DNA of 11,489 nucleotides. Source: JAMXLO01 sp046735215 (lineage in GTDB: Bacteria; Pseudomonadota; Alphaproteobacteria; Acetobacterales; Acetobacteraceae). This document shows, in pieces, positions 1 to 5,731 of this stretch. The notes under the pieces are model-generated. The model did no database searches. It had not been told where the DNA came from and was given only the letters and a program-made list of their open reading frames with translations. Location of the stretch: positions 1 through 11,489 of the forward strand of contig JBKPSV010000154.1 of assembly GCA_046735215.1 (NCBI GenBank), given 5' to 3'. A program made the translations under genes and the position numbers. Each line of letters starts with the position of its first letter. The stretch's first letter is position 1.

Positions 1-330
1 GTACAGCTCTCCGGCGGGCAGCGCCAGCGCATCGCCATCGCGCGCGCCTTCCTGAAGGATGCGCCGATCCTGGTGTTGGACGAAGCGACCTCGCATCTCG
101 ACACGATCAGCGAGCAGGTGGTGCGCGCCGCGCTCGATGCATTGATGGCGAACCGCACCACGATCGTGGTGGCGCATCGGCTCTCGACCATCCAGGCGGC
201 CGATCTGATCCTCGTGCTGCATGCCGGTCGGGTGATCGAAGCCGGCACCCACGCGGAGCTGACGGCACGACGCGGTTTCTATGCGCGACTGGTGGACCAT
301 CAGATGGCCAGTGTCGCCGCCGCGAACTGA
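1..330 (+). CDS. ABC transporter, C-terminal ATP-binding domain (5' partial)
   Basis: The frame is open from the first base, so the gene begins before the window. The visible 109 residues are the second half of an ABC nucleotide-binding domain: signature LSGGQ (residues 3-7), Walker B ILVLDEA with the catalytic Glu (about 23-29), D-loop SHLD, H-loop VAHRLST, and the usual tail ending in FYARLVDHQ. The AHRLST(I) form and a short tail after it are typical of ABCB/MsbA-like exporters in which permease and ATPase are fused. This domain would hydrolyse ATP at the inner membrane to drive export. Substrate cannot be told without the membrane domain. The C-terminus looks natural. A PadR-type reading frame starts at or within its last codons, so the two may have been co-transcribed. 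Confidence 0.93.
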   Translation, partial: VQLSGGQRQRIAIARAFLKDAPILVLDEATSHLDTISEQVVRAALDALMANRTTIVVAHRLSTIQAADLILVLHAGRVIEAGTHAELTARRGFYARLVDHQMASVAAAN

Positions 331-757
331 CCGGCGTATTCCGATATATCTTGACGCCGGGCAGCCGTGCCACGGCTACGAACTGATGAAGGCGATCGAG
401 GAGCGCATGGGCGGCAGCTACAGCCCCAGTCCGGGGGTTATGTATCCGACGCTGTCGTGGCTCGAGGACATGGGCTATGCGGCTATCGATGCCGAAACCG
501 CCGGCCGTAAGCGCTACCGGATCACCGGCGAGGGGGAGGCCTTCCTTGCCGCTAACCGCGGCGCGGTCGAGGGCCTGATGTTGCGCACCAGCGAACCGGG
601 AGCCGCCGGCGCGGTTCCGGCGCAGGTGCTGCGCGGAATGGAGAATCTCAAGCTGGCCGTGCGGCTTCGGCTCCGACGCGGCCAGCTCGATCAGGCCGCC
701 GCGGAGGCCATCGCGGCGGCACTCGATGCCGCAGCACAGACGGTGGAGCGGACATGA
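311..757 (+). CDS. PadR family transcriptional regulator, N-terminus damaged
   Basis: A PadR winged helix is clear: HGYELMKAIEER (recognition region), SPSPGVMYPTLSWLEDMGY, then the wing GRKRYRITGEGEAFL. It is followed by a C-terminal dimerisation helix containing MENLKLAVRLRLRRG. PadR proteins bind promoter DNA as dimers and repress neighbouring, often transporter, genes. The start is uncertain: GTG at 311 is the nearest candidate, and an ATG at 281 lies inside the ABC gene. Neither has a convincing RBS. Helix 1, normally an LRxxIL-type segment before HGYEL, is missing from this frame. A matching stretch (GVFRYIL) lies in the next frame at about 333-353, which suggests an indel near the ATATAT at 341-346. 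The fold downstream is intact. The stop overlaps an ATG (ATGA, 754-757). Function of the protein as it stands is doubtful. Confidence 0.75.
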   Translation: MSPPRTDRRIPIYLDAGQPCHGYELMKAIEERMGGSYSPSPGVMYPTLSWLEDMGYAAIDAETAGRKRYRITGEGEAFLAANRGAVEGLMLRTSEPGAAGAVPAQVLRGMENLKLAVRLRLRRGQLDQAAAEAIAAALDAAAQTVERT

Positions 758-786
758 TGTCCGCTGCATCGGCCCACCGCTCATGA
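754..786 (+). other. 10-codon stub overlapping the PadR stop (ATGA)
   Basis: ATG ATG follows the PadR gene by an ATGA overlap, the arrangement of a translationally coupled partner. The frame closes after ten codons (MMSAASAHRS). I cannot recognise a protein from ten residues. It may be the surviving start of a lost downstream gene, or chance. The lost-partner reading is inference only. Confidence 0.25.
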
Positions 787-813
787 CTGTCTCAGCGTTT
801 TGAATCATGAGAC
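780..813. repeat. Nested inverted repeats between PadR and the hypothetical gene
   Basis: CTCATGA (780-786) is the reverse complement of TCATGAG (805-811), and GTCTCA (789-794) of TGAGAC (808-813). The structures are mutually exclusive hairpins at the 3' ends of two convergent genes. There is no T-rich tail, so a terminator role is possible but weak. Confidence 0.3.
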
Positions 814-1503
814 GCCGTCCCACGGATTGGGCCAGGTGGCCTGGGCGGTTTCGTAGAGCTCGCGGATGATGGGACTGCCGCTGCTGAGCAGTTCCTGGAC
901 CACGTCAGGGTCGGGCGGCGGAAAGTTGAGACGTGCGGGCAGGCCCTGTTCGACAAGGATACGGGTGGCGCGGTCGGGGTAGAGCGTGGCGTACCTCTCG
1001 GCAGGCGTCATGACCCCGTATTGCAGCTTCGGCAAAATAGCGGGCGGCGGCAGGGTTGGCTGAGGCGCTGGTGGCGGTTCCGGGTCAGGCACCGCGACTG
1101 ACTTGAACCAATAGCCGGCGCGCTCCATCGCAGCCGGACGCAACTCCTTCTCGGCCTTGGTCCTCTCGGCCTGAAGGCGAAGCAGGGTGCGAATGCCGCT
1201 GTCCGCCGCACGCATCATGCTGCTTGCCTGAGCCCGGCAACGGCGGACCTCGGCGGGGTCGTTGGTGGCGCGAGCGGCGGCTCGGAGCGCATCCCTGGCT
1301 TGGAACTGCGCGCTGACGACCTGCGCGGCGACTGCGGCTTCGGCGGCGTTTTCCGGCAGCAGATGCGCGAGATCGGTCGCGGCCCGCTGATTGCGCAACT
1401 CGATTGCTTCCGGCGTGTCGTCGGGTGGTGGCGGGAGGCCGGTCAGGAGGTCGGCGTATATTGCTCGGGCGATCGTGTCGGAGACGTTGGGGATGGCCTG
1501 CAT
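805..1503 (-). CDS. Conserved hypothetical protein, helical with proline-rich hinge
   Basis: A 232-residue intact frame starting MQAIPNVSDTIARAIYAD, preceded by AAAGGACG about 10 bases before the ATG, a credible RBS. The N-terminal two thirds is Ala/Arg-rich and strongly helical (about residues 50-125, including VRRCRAQASSMM and GIRTLLRLQAERTKAEKE), likely coiled-coil-like. A Pro-rich linker follows (about 138-160). The C-terminal part has MTPAERYATLYPDRATRI and NFPPPDPDVVQELL. No signal peptide, membrane segment or catalytic motif is visible. I recall similar sequences annotated only as hypothetical in Acetobacteraceae, often in accessory regions, but cannot verify this. It is convergent with the PadR gene. 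Its length, codon bias and RBS all argue that it is real; its function is unknown. Confidence 0.75.
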   Translation of the reverse strand: MQAIPNVSDTIARAIYADLLTGLPPPPDDTPEAIELRNQRAATDLAHLLPENAAEAAVAAQVVSAQFQARDALRAAARATNDPAEVRRCRAQASSMMRAADSGIRTLLRLQAERTKAEKELRPAAMERAGYWFKSVAVPDPEPPPAPQPTLPPPAILPKLQYGVMTPAERYATLYPDRATRILVEQGLPARLNFPPPDPDVVQELLSSGSPIIRELYETAQATWPNPWDGVS

Positions 1504-1649
1504 GAGTGGCGGCCGTCCTTTCGGCGGCGGTGAAGTTACGGTAGGTAGTTGTTAGCATGACGGACTTCAATGGTGTATAGGAATAACCTATGCGGAGGTG
1601 CCGACGCGCTGGCCGCAGGGCCTGCGGGATAACCAGCGCTCTCTGTTTC

Positions 1650-1845
1650 CGTTCCGCCGCCGAGGACAAGAAGATCTGGCTGGCCATGTATCGCAAGCGG
1701 CTGGGTGCGCCGCGGCCCGGCGAAGGCCCACCACCGGTGCTGTTCCTGGTGCACGGTTCGTCCAGCGGTGCGAAAATCGAGCTTCGATCTGACGGCCGGG
1801 CACGGCGAATACTCGACGATGAACGTGTTCGCCCGCGCCGGCTGG
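1650..1845 (+). pseudogene. Alpha/beta-hydrolase N-terminal fragment, frameshifted
   Basis: From about 1650 the frame reads RSAAEDKKIWLAMYRKRLGA and then VLFLVHGSS, the first strands and the oxyanion HG turn of an alpha/beta-hydrolase. The family sequence then jumps frame: SSFDLTAGHGEYSTMNVFAR and AGW are read one base later (1777-1845). An extra A in the AAAA run at 1773-1776 would account for the shift. The family normally continues with a strand leading to the nucleophile elbow; here it stops at 1845 and another protein follows. No catalytic serine, acid or histidine remains, so this cannot be an active enzyme. The upstream part (1590-1649) shows no recognisable homology and no clear RBS. 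Confidence 0.6.
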
Positions 1846-2129
1846 AGATTCTCGAAGACATGCAGAAGCGCTACGGTTTCGCTCCGCTCGGTGCGGCCGA
1901 CGGGCCGGTGAAGACCGCGATCTTCAGCGGCAACTCGGCGCGGATTTACAAGTTCGAGCAGCATGCGGCGCGGCGGACGGCCGATCGCTTCGCTGAGTTG
2001 GAGCAGCAGTACGAATCGGCCGGACCGGCGCGATGCAACCTGCGCTACGGAATACGTGCAGCGGTCCACGTGACGCAAGAAGCTCTGTATGGCAACACAA
2101 TGATCCTGGATCTACTCTTAGCAGAGTAG
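1846..2129 (+). pseudogene. Amidohydrolase C-terminal fragment fused to the hydrolase fragment
   Basis: In the same open frame as the first half of the hydrolase fragment (1590-2129) the sequence becomes ILEDMQKRYGFAPLG, DGPVKTAIFSGNSARIYKFE, RFAELEQQYESAGPARCNLRYG. This looks like the tail of an amidohydrolase-2 (TIM-barrel, metal-dependent hydrolase) protein, where the last barrel strand and the GNxARxY segment are followed by a C-terminal helix and an NLRYG-like end. The metal-binding HxH and central His/Asp part is absent. Homology fades at about 2050, and the last residues to the stop at 2127-2129 look random. The junction with the alpha/beta-hydrolase sits near 1840-1848. It is most simply a deletion joining two genes. 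The family name is from memory of such tails and is moderately sure. Confidence 0.5.
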
Positions 2130-2230
2130 TACAGCTTTATTTGATCAACCTCGAAATACGACAGTACTCATTTGCCTAGATCAGGCGAATTCTCCTGGTG
2201 TCCGTGCGATAGCAGGACCGTTAAGACATT

Positions 2231-2245
2231 TTAACGTAATGTTAA
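2231..2245 (+). promoter_or_regulatory. CtrA-type binding site, TTAA-N7-TTAA
   Basis: The sequence TTAACGTAATGTTAA is an exact TTAA-N7-TTAA, the consensus of the alphaproteobacterial cell-cycle regulator CtrA. It is also a perfect 5-base inverted repeat (TTAAC/GTTAA). A further TTAA at 2221-2224 lies six bases upstream of the first half site, and GTTAAG occurs twice (2220 and 2241). It lies about 330 bases before the start of the surface protein. CtrA control is inference. Confidence 0.5.
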
Positions 2246-2560
2246 GGATTATGCGGCTTTACTGTGGGCTCACCGTCTGTTTCTCCTACGAATCGTAAAT
2301 GAAAGCGAAGCTCGGCCTGATCCTGAGTCTTGGCAAAAGAACCAGCGTGCACCTGCGGTTCTGACACCCTCTATCAGCCTGCAACCGCGGGCTGATACCG
2401 CGCGTAGTTAGGGGTGATATCCTACAATGTCGCGTCCCTCTGCGATTTAGGTCAATTCGCGGGCCACGAGTGCTGACAGACTTTCCACCTCGAAGGCCCA
2501 GCCAAGCGGGGGCAACGTCATCACGCCAACTCCCTAGTCGTCTACTCCAGCTAACATCCC

Positions 2561-2565
2561 AGGAG
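2561..2565 (+). promoter_or_regulatory. RBS that decides the surface-protein start (ATG 2574)
   Basis: AGGAG stands eight bases before ATG 2574. The long open frame only offers ATG 2588, which has no RBS of its own, so 2574 is the ancestral start even though it is now one base out of frame. Confidence 0.6.
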
Positions 2566-2573
2566 CATACACA

Positions 2574-3487
2574 ATGACTGCTCGTACATGGATGGTGGCA
2601 AGAGCAACAATCAGGTTACCGATCCAAGCAACTTTTCGCCGATGGGTGCACCCGAGCCGGGCGACGACCTGACGATCACCAGCGGCACGATGAATATCTC
2701 AGGCCGGCAACTGCCGGCGTCGGATGTTCTGAACGTTGGCGGCAACGCGACGGTGAACATCAGGAATGGCGTTGAGGATCATCTGACGGTTGGGGGCACC
2801 GCGCATGTGAACCTGACGAATTCGGTCAGCGCGACGATCTACAACGGTCCGGGCAATATCTCGATCAATACTACCGGGACCAATCACCTCGATCTCTTTA
2901 CTGCCGGTCGTGCCGTCAATGGTTCGGTGCACATTCAGAACGGTGGGACACTGATCGGCCGTCTTGGTGGCTTAGGCTCGAACTACACCCTGGATGGCGG
3001 GCGGTTCTACAACATCGAATCGTCAGCTGGATTCGACGGTCAGACCGAGATCATCAACGCCGATGTCATCGGTCGCGGCCTGTTCCATATGGGTTCGTTT
3101 CATGCGCCCTTCGGCAAGCTGGAATTCATGAAGTCCGTCGGCTCACAACAGACTGTGTCGATGGAAGGCGGACTTTCTGGTTATTCCGTGATGCAGATCG
3201 ATCATCCGGAAGCGTTCAAGGCAGCGGTCAACTGGGCGACCCACAATTCGGCGATCGACTTGAACGGCCTGGCGGCAGACAGCTATTCGTATCATGACGG
3301 CGTGCTGGATTTCTTCCACGGCAATACAGTGACCGATACCTTGCGTTTCAACACGGTCGGTTCTGCCGGACCATTTTCCGTAGCACAAGGCACGTCTACG
3401 GGTGGCGCGGGTGTGGAGATCTACTCGTCCGGCACGTTCCAAAACGCGTCTATTCCACATGGTGCAAATTTGCCCTTGCACACCTGA
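2574..3487 (+). CDS. Beta-solenoid secreted/surface protein with apparent frameshift near its start
   Basis: The long frame (ATG 2588 to TGA 3487, 299 residues) is rich in Asn, Gly, Thr, Ser and short beta-strand repeats (VLNVGGNATVNIRNG, HLTVGGTAHVNLTNS, VHIQNGGTLIGRLGG), typical of a right-handed beta-solenoid. The C-terminal part has IDLNGLAADSYSYHDGVLDF, a run ending in FSVAQG, and the end NLPLHT. I recall this plan from exported Acetobacteraceae proteins of unknown function. No signal peptide or RTX nonamers are visible. ATG 2574 has the RBS and encodes MTARTW. One extra G after TGG (2592) would restore MTARTWDGGKSNN in frame. So either the gene carries a -1 frameshift, initiates poorly at 2588, or the base is a sequencing error. 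A terminator follows 20 bases after the stop. Confidence 0.7.
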
Positions 3488-3508
3488 CGCACTGCCAGGC
3501 TTGAACTA

Positions 3509-3542
3509 GGGGTGAGAATCCGGCGGATTTTCACCCTGGTTT
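3509..3542 (+). terminator. Intrinsic terminator after the beta-solenoid gene
   Basis: GGGTGAGAATCC (3510-3521), loop GGC, GGATTTTCACCC (3525-3536) form a 12-base-pair stem with one G-U pair, followed by TGGTTT. It lies about 20 bases after the stop at 3487. The T tail is short but the stem is strong. Confidence 0.7.
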
Positions 3543-3598
3543 AGAGCCGGATGAGCGCAGGCGGATGCGCCCTTCCAGCTCTAGCTCTTTGCTTCATC

Positions 3599-3641
3599 GC
3601 GTGATTCAGATCTCCGGCGATACCGCCTTCGATCATCACGC
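3599..3641. repeat. REP-like imperfect palindrome
   Basis: GCGTGAT (3599-3605) pairs with ATCACGC (3635-3641), with an inner GGCG/CGCC stem around 3617-3627. GCTCTAG-type bases lie on both flanks (3579-3585 and 3640-3646). This resembles the intergenic palindromes starting with AGAGCxTGAT that are scattered through many alphaproteobacterial genomes. Copy number cannot be seen from one window. Confidence 0.4.
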
Positions 3642-3671
3642 TCTAGCAGTTGGGCCGCACACCTGGGCGCT

Positions 3672-3872
3672 TCAGTCAGCGGTGGCGACACCCTCTGCCG
3701 CCATCATCATCGCCACGCTGTCCGGCCCCACGATGTAGTTGAGGAACAGCACCTCGGCTGCGGTCATGACACAGAGCAGAGCCACCAAGAGTATGATGCC
3801 GGGGCGCTTTTTCCTGCGCACGCCGTACATCTGCTCATCCGACACGACCCATACGATTGGCATATCGTTCAT
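3672..3872 (-). CDS. Small single-span membrane protein, unknown function
   Basis: I choose ATG 3872 (66 residues, MNDMPIVWVVSDEQMYG...) because GGGAGAG lies about 6-12 bases before it. A longer reading from 3941 lacks a signal for translation. After a basic VRRKKRPG comes one strongly hydrophobic helix, IILLVALLCVMTAAEVLF, then a short tail ending in MMMAAEGVATAD. The positive charges before the helix suggest the N-terminus faces the cytoplasm. There are no enzyme motifs. It lies in a decayed region with no operon partner. The combination of RBS, charge pattern and transmembrane segment supports a real small gene; its role is unknown. Confidence 0.5.
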   Translation of the reverse strand: MNDMPIVWVVSDEQMYGVRRKKRPGIILLVALLCVMTAAEVLFLNYIVGPDSVAMMMAAEGVATAD

Positions 3873-3931
3873 CGTCGCTCTCCCGATCGTCATACGGTGA
3901 CGATGCGGGAGCAGCGGCCAACCGGCAGTGA

Positions 3932-4131
3932 GTTGGCTCACATGCGTCTATGGCGAACTTGATTGCCATCTTCCGCGAGTGCAAGCGAGTGCTCGAGAAG
4001 GACGGCTTGCGCTGATGCATCTGGAAGACTCGTACAGCCACTCAGGGGGAATGTGGTGCCCTGAAAGCCTGGTGGATCGCCGCCCCAACCCGCGCGCGCA
4101 GCAGACTTGCCAATGCGCCAGCATGGTGTGA
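3932..4131 (+). pseudogene. DNA methyltransferase remnant, frameshifted
   Basis: In one frame (3950-4009) I read MANLIAIFRECKRVLEKDG, matching the ANL(I/V)AVFREVRRVLRxDG helix that precedes motif IV in site-specific DNA methylases of the N6-Ade/N4-Cyt class. In the next frame (4012-4131) it continues LMHLEDSYSHSGGMWCPESL, corresponding to the usual LWLNLGDSYxxxGG segment just after. The pieces are separated by a frame change near 4010, the LNLGD core is altered (HLED), and neither the upstream DPPY region nor the downstream SAM-binding part is present. It is a fragment only. Identification rests on this short match. Confidence 0.45.
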
Positions 4132-4700
4132 TCTGGATGAGGCCGATGCCGAGGATCAGCCGCTTGCTGCCGACTAGCGCGATGAGGCTCTGAATTGCAA
4201 GCCAGAGATTGCGGTATTGGTGGTCATCCCCACCCCCATCGGCATCGCCGATTAAAGTCGGTTTCTGCACCTTTGGTGAGGTACATCTATAGGAAAGTGC
4301 ATTAGCATTCGGCTCCTGGCGGCAGCCATTGATTTCAGTGTAGTGAAGTCATCATGGGACCGGCAATTACGTCCAAGCCCGACTGAACCAGCACTCCAAT
4401 GGAGAAGCCCGCGACGTGTCCGCCAGCCCTCGCGGGCCTTCTGATTTGAACTGGAGTGTTGACATTGATTCCGAGCCATTCACGGTGAGACCAGTGACCG
4501 CGTGATTGCCGAGATCATCGAGCATGGCAAGCACACGCCTCTGGATCGCAAGCTTCTGTTTATCACGCATTCCGCGCTGATGCTGCTTCATTTCTATCGA
4601 CGATGCGATTGGCACCTTGTCCTAGCGAGGTGCCCCTCGAAGTGCTATTGGGACAAAGCTATTTCCGGTGCTGGTGGTGAGACCGTCAAGGACCGGATCA
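4132..4700. other. About 570 bases without a convincing gene
   Basis: Several frames of 60-110 codons exist on both strands but none has an RBS plus a recognisable protein. On the minus strand 4252-4615 reads through the palindrome at 4392-4458 (for example AIQRRVLAMLDDLGNHAV and TLQFKSEGPRGLAD). This could be a remnant, but I recognise no family. A minus-strand hydrophobic stretch at about 4150-4220 (LWLAIQSLIALVGSKRLILG) is also unidentified. The stretch is best regarded as decayed sequence. Confidence 0.4.
4392..4458. repeat. Large bipartite palindrome
   Basis: Outer arms CACTCCA (4392-4398) and TGGAGTG (4452-4458) are perfect inverses. Inner arms GAAGCCCGCGA (4404-4414) and TCGCGGGCCTTC (4430-4441) pair over 11 bases with one bulged C. 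The inner hairpin alone resembles a rho-independent stem but lacks a T tract on either side. It might be an IS end, an old terminator or a structured RNA element; I cannot decide. Confidence 0.5.
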
Positions 4701-4707
4701 TGCGGAG

Positions 4708-5082
4708 CACGGTCAGTGGACCGCGCGTGTTGATCCAGCGGCCATGGTAATTGACATAGTGAACCTTGTCCGGATCGGCGAAGACGCCATGCCGCTTGTC
4801 GAGCACCAGCGCGTCGGCGTCCCAGCTTTCCCACAGCTTGCAGACCGCCTCCACGACCTCGTCTGCGTAATCGTAGCGCATGTCACGAGCGCGCAACTCG
4901 TGCAGACCGAAGTTCTGCGCCTCCAGGTGGCCGTGCGAGGCCACGACCTTCCCTGCAACCCGGCCGCCGCTCATTAGATCGAGCGTGCCGAGTGATCGGG
5001 CAAGATGATATGGCGGGTAGAAGGTGGAGGAAAGCGTTGCTCCCAGGCCGATGCGGGTGGTCGCGCGCGACATGATCGACAA
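4708..5082 (-). pseudogene. NtaA/DszA-type flavin monooxygenase, internal fragment
   Basis: About 125 residues read without interruption as part of a bacterial-luciferase-like FMN monooxygenase: LSIMSRATTRIGLGATLSST, FYPPYHLARSLGTLDLMSGG, GHLEAQNFG, RYDYADEVVEAVCKLWESWD, then FADPDKVHYVNYHGRWINTR and GPLTV. This order (RIGL strand, YPPYHLAR, SGGR, the NFG-RY helix, LWESW, the DPDKVH...RGPL segment) is that of the NtaA/SnaA/DszA group, which uses reduced flavin to oxidise substrates such as aminopolycarboxylates or sulfur compounds. The N-terminal barrel start and everything after RGPLTV are missing. The usual GG(R/A)AGWNLVTS segment reads VAGKVVASH, so a key region is altered. It is joined at its N-terminal side directly to istA sequence. 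Confidence 0.75.
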
Positions 5083-5246
5083 CTCACCTCGCTTCGTCGC
5101 CGGCTTGTGCCCCGGCCGCCTCTCCACCATGCAAATAGCGCCGCACCGTGTTCCGCGAAATGCCCCGTCACCCGCGCCAGCTCCCGGATGCTCGCGCCAT
5201 GCTTGCGCAAGACCGCCAACTTCATCCGACCCTCCTCCTTCAGCAT
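5083..5246 (-). mobile_element. istA: IS21-family transposase istA, 5' fragment, frameshifted
   Basis: ATG 5246 opens MLKEEGRMKLAVLRKHGASI followed by RELARVTG, the classic N-terminal helix-turn-helix start of IS21-type IstA. One base too many at about 5160 breaks the frame; the next frame continues ISRNTVRRYLHGGEAAG, exactly the rest of the helix-turn-helix. A second shift near 5110 gives HKPATKRGE, the basic linker that normally leads into the KLDPFK segment. Here it runs straight into the monooxygenase fragment (LSIMSR...) at about 5082. The DDE catalytic core, istB and the right end are absent. The upstream bases to about 5340, more AT-rich, may be the left end of the element, but I could not identify a terminal inverted repeat. 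Confidence 0.72.
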
Positions 5247-5403
5247 CAGTTCTCTCGCAACCGAGGAACGAATTAGCCAGGTGGGTCAGGTTCATGTTGC
5301 CGCACTGGATCAGTTTCTCACTGCCCGTGAAACGTCGCTTATCATCCTCCATCCAAACGATCGTGTAGAGGTTTGCTGCCGCTGCGGGAACCGTTGCCGT
5401 CTG

Positions 5404-5417
5404 TCGCGCGTCAGTGT
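5404..5417. repeat. 14-base direct repeat, copy 1
   Basis: TCGCGCGTCAGTGT occurs here and again at 5803-5816. A looser GGCGCTGC match follows both copies. The pair brackets the small frameshifted gene at 5523-5731. It may be a duplication footprint or chance. Confidence 0.3.
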
Positions 5418-5522
5418 CGTGCCCACGAGGCGCTGCTCGGCACGCAGCGCCACTGGTGCGCCACGACGGTCGCGTTTTGAGCAGGGTTCCACCGTCGCGG
5501 CTTACAACGCAGGGAGGACGTG

Positions 5523-5731
5523 ATGACGACACAAGAAGGCGAACGCGGCAGAGGGAAGTCGGAGCAGAAAGCATCACTGACCGGGGCAACCCAGTCGCAC
5601 GCGCTGAGGCCGCTGTGTGGCTGGCCTTACAAGACATTGGCGTCAACGACAGGATTATCGTGCTCAACGAGATCCTGCGCGAGAGGTTGGCAAAGGCGGC
5701 TGGCGAGAAAGAGGCTGCTGAGCGGCTGTAA
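5523..5731 (+). pseudogene. Small hydrophilic protein gene with a one-base frameshift
   Basis: GGGAGG at 5512-5517 precedes ATG 5523, a strong RBS. The frame starts MTTQEGERGRGKSEQKASLT and then loses sense. One base back, from about 5583, another frame gives RGNPVARAEAAVWLALQDIG, VNDRIIVLNEILRERLAKAA, GEKEAAERL and a TAA at 5729-5731. Together they make a well-formed protein of about 70 residues with a helical C-terminal half. A single missing base in or next to the GGGG run at 5582-5585 would explain the break. I do not recognise the family. Programmed -1 frameshifting is possible in principle, but no slippery heptamer is seen. The stop overlaps a further ATG (TAATG). Confidence 0.55.

Larger units (their letters stand above)
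2130..2573. other. 444-base leader/intergenic region upstream of the surface protein
   Basis: No credible gene is seen here. It is more AT-rich than its surroundings, as expected for a regulatory region. It holds a CtrA-type box (2231-2245), a GCCT-N5-AGGC inverted repeat near 2172-2186, and a TACAAT at 2423-2428 that resembles a -10 element but has no matching -35. The length suggests a long 5' leader or several regulatory sites for the gene at 2574. Confidence 0.5.

Noticed and set aside
107..823. 238-codon minus-strand frame over the ABC and PadR genes
   Set aside because: It is antisense to two recognisable proteins and has a random Arg/Pro/His-rich composition.
1085..2078. Overlapping minus-strand frames of 180-258 codons
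   Set aside because: No family features and no RBS; they are shadows of the gene at 805-1503 and of the plus-strand scar.
3938..4270. 110-codon minus-strand frame with a hydrophobic stretch
   Set aside because: The hydrophobic segment is attractive, but there is no RBS or family, and the plus strand carries methylase-like pieces over part of it.
4645..5667. A single 340-codon minus-strand gene
   Set aside because: Only residues about 184-320 are recognisable (the istA linker and the monooxygenase). The N-terminal half is out-of-frame istA and unrelated sequence, so it is a fused scar rather than one protein.
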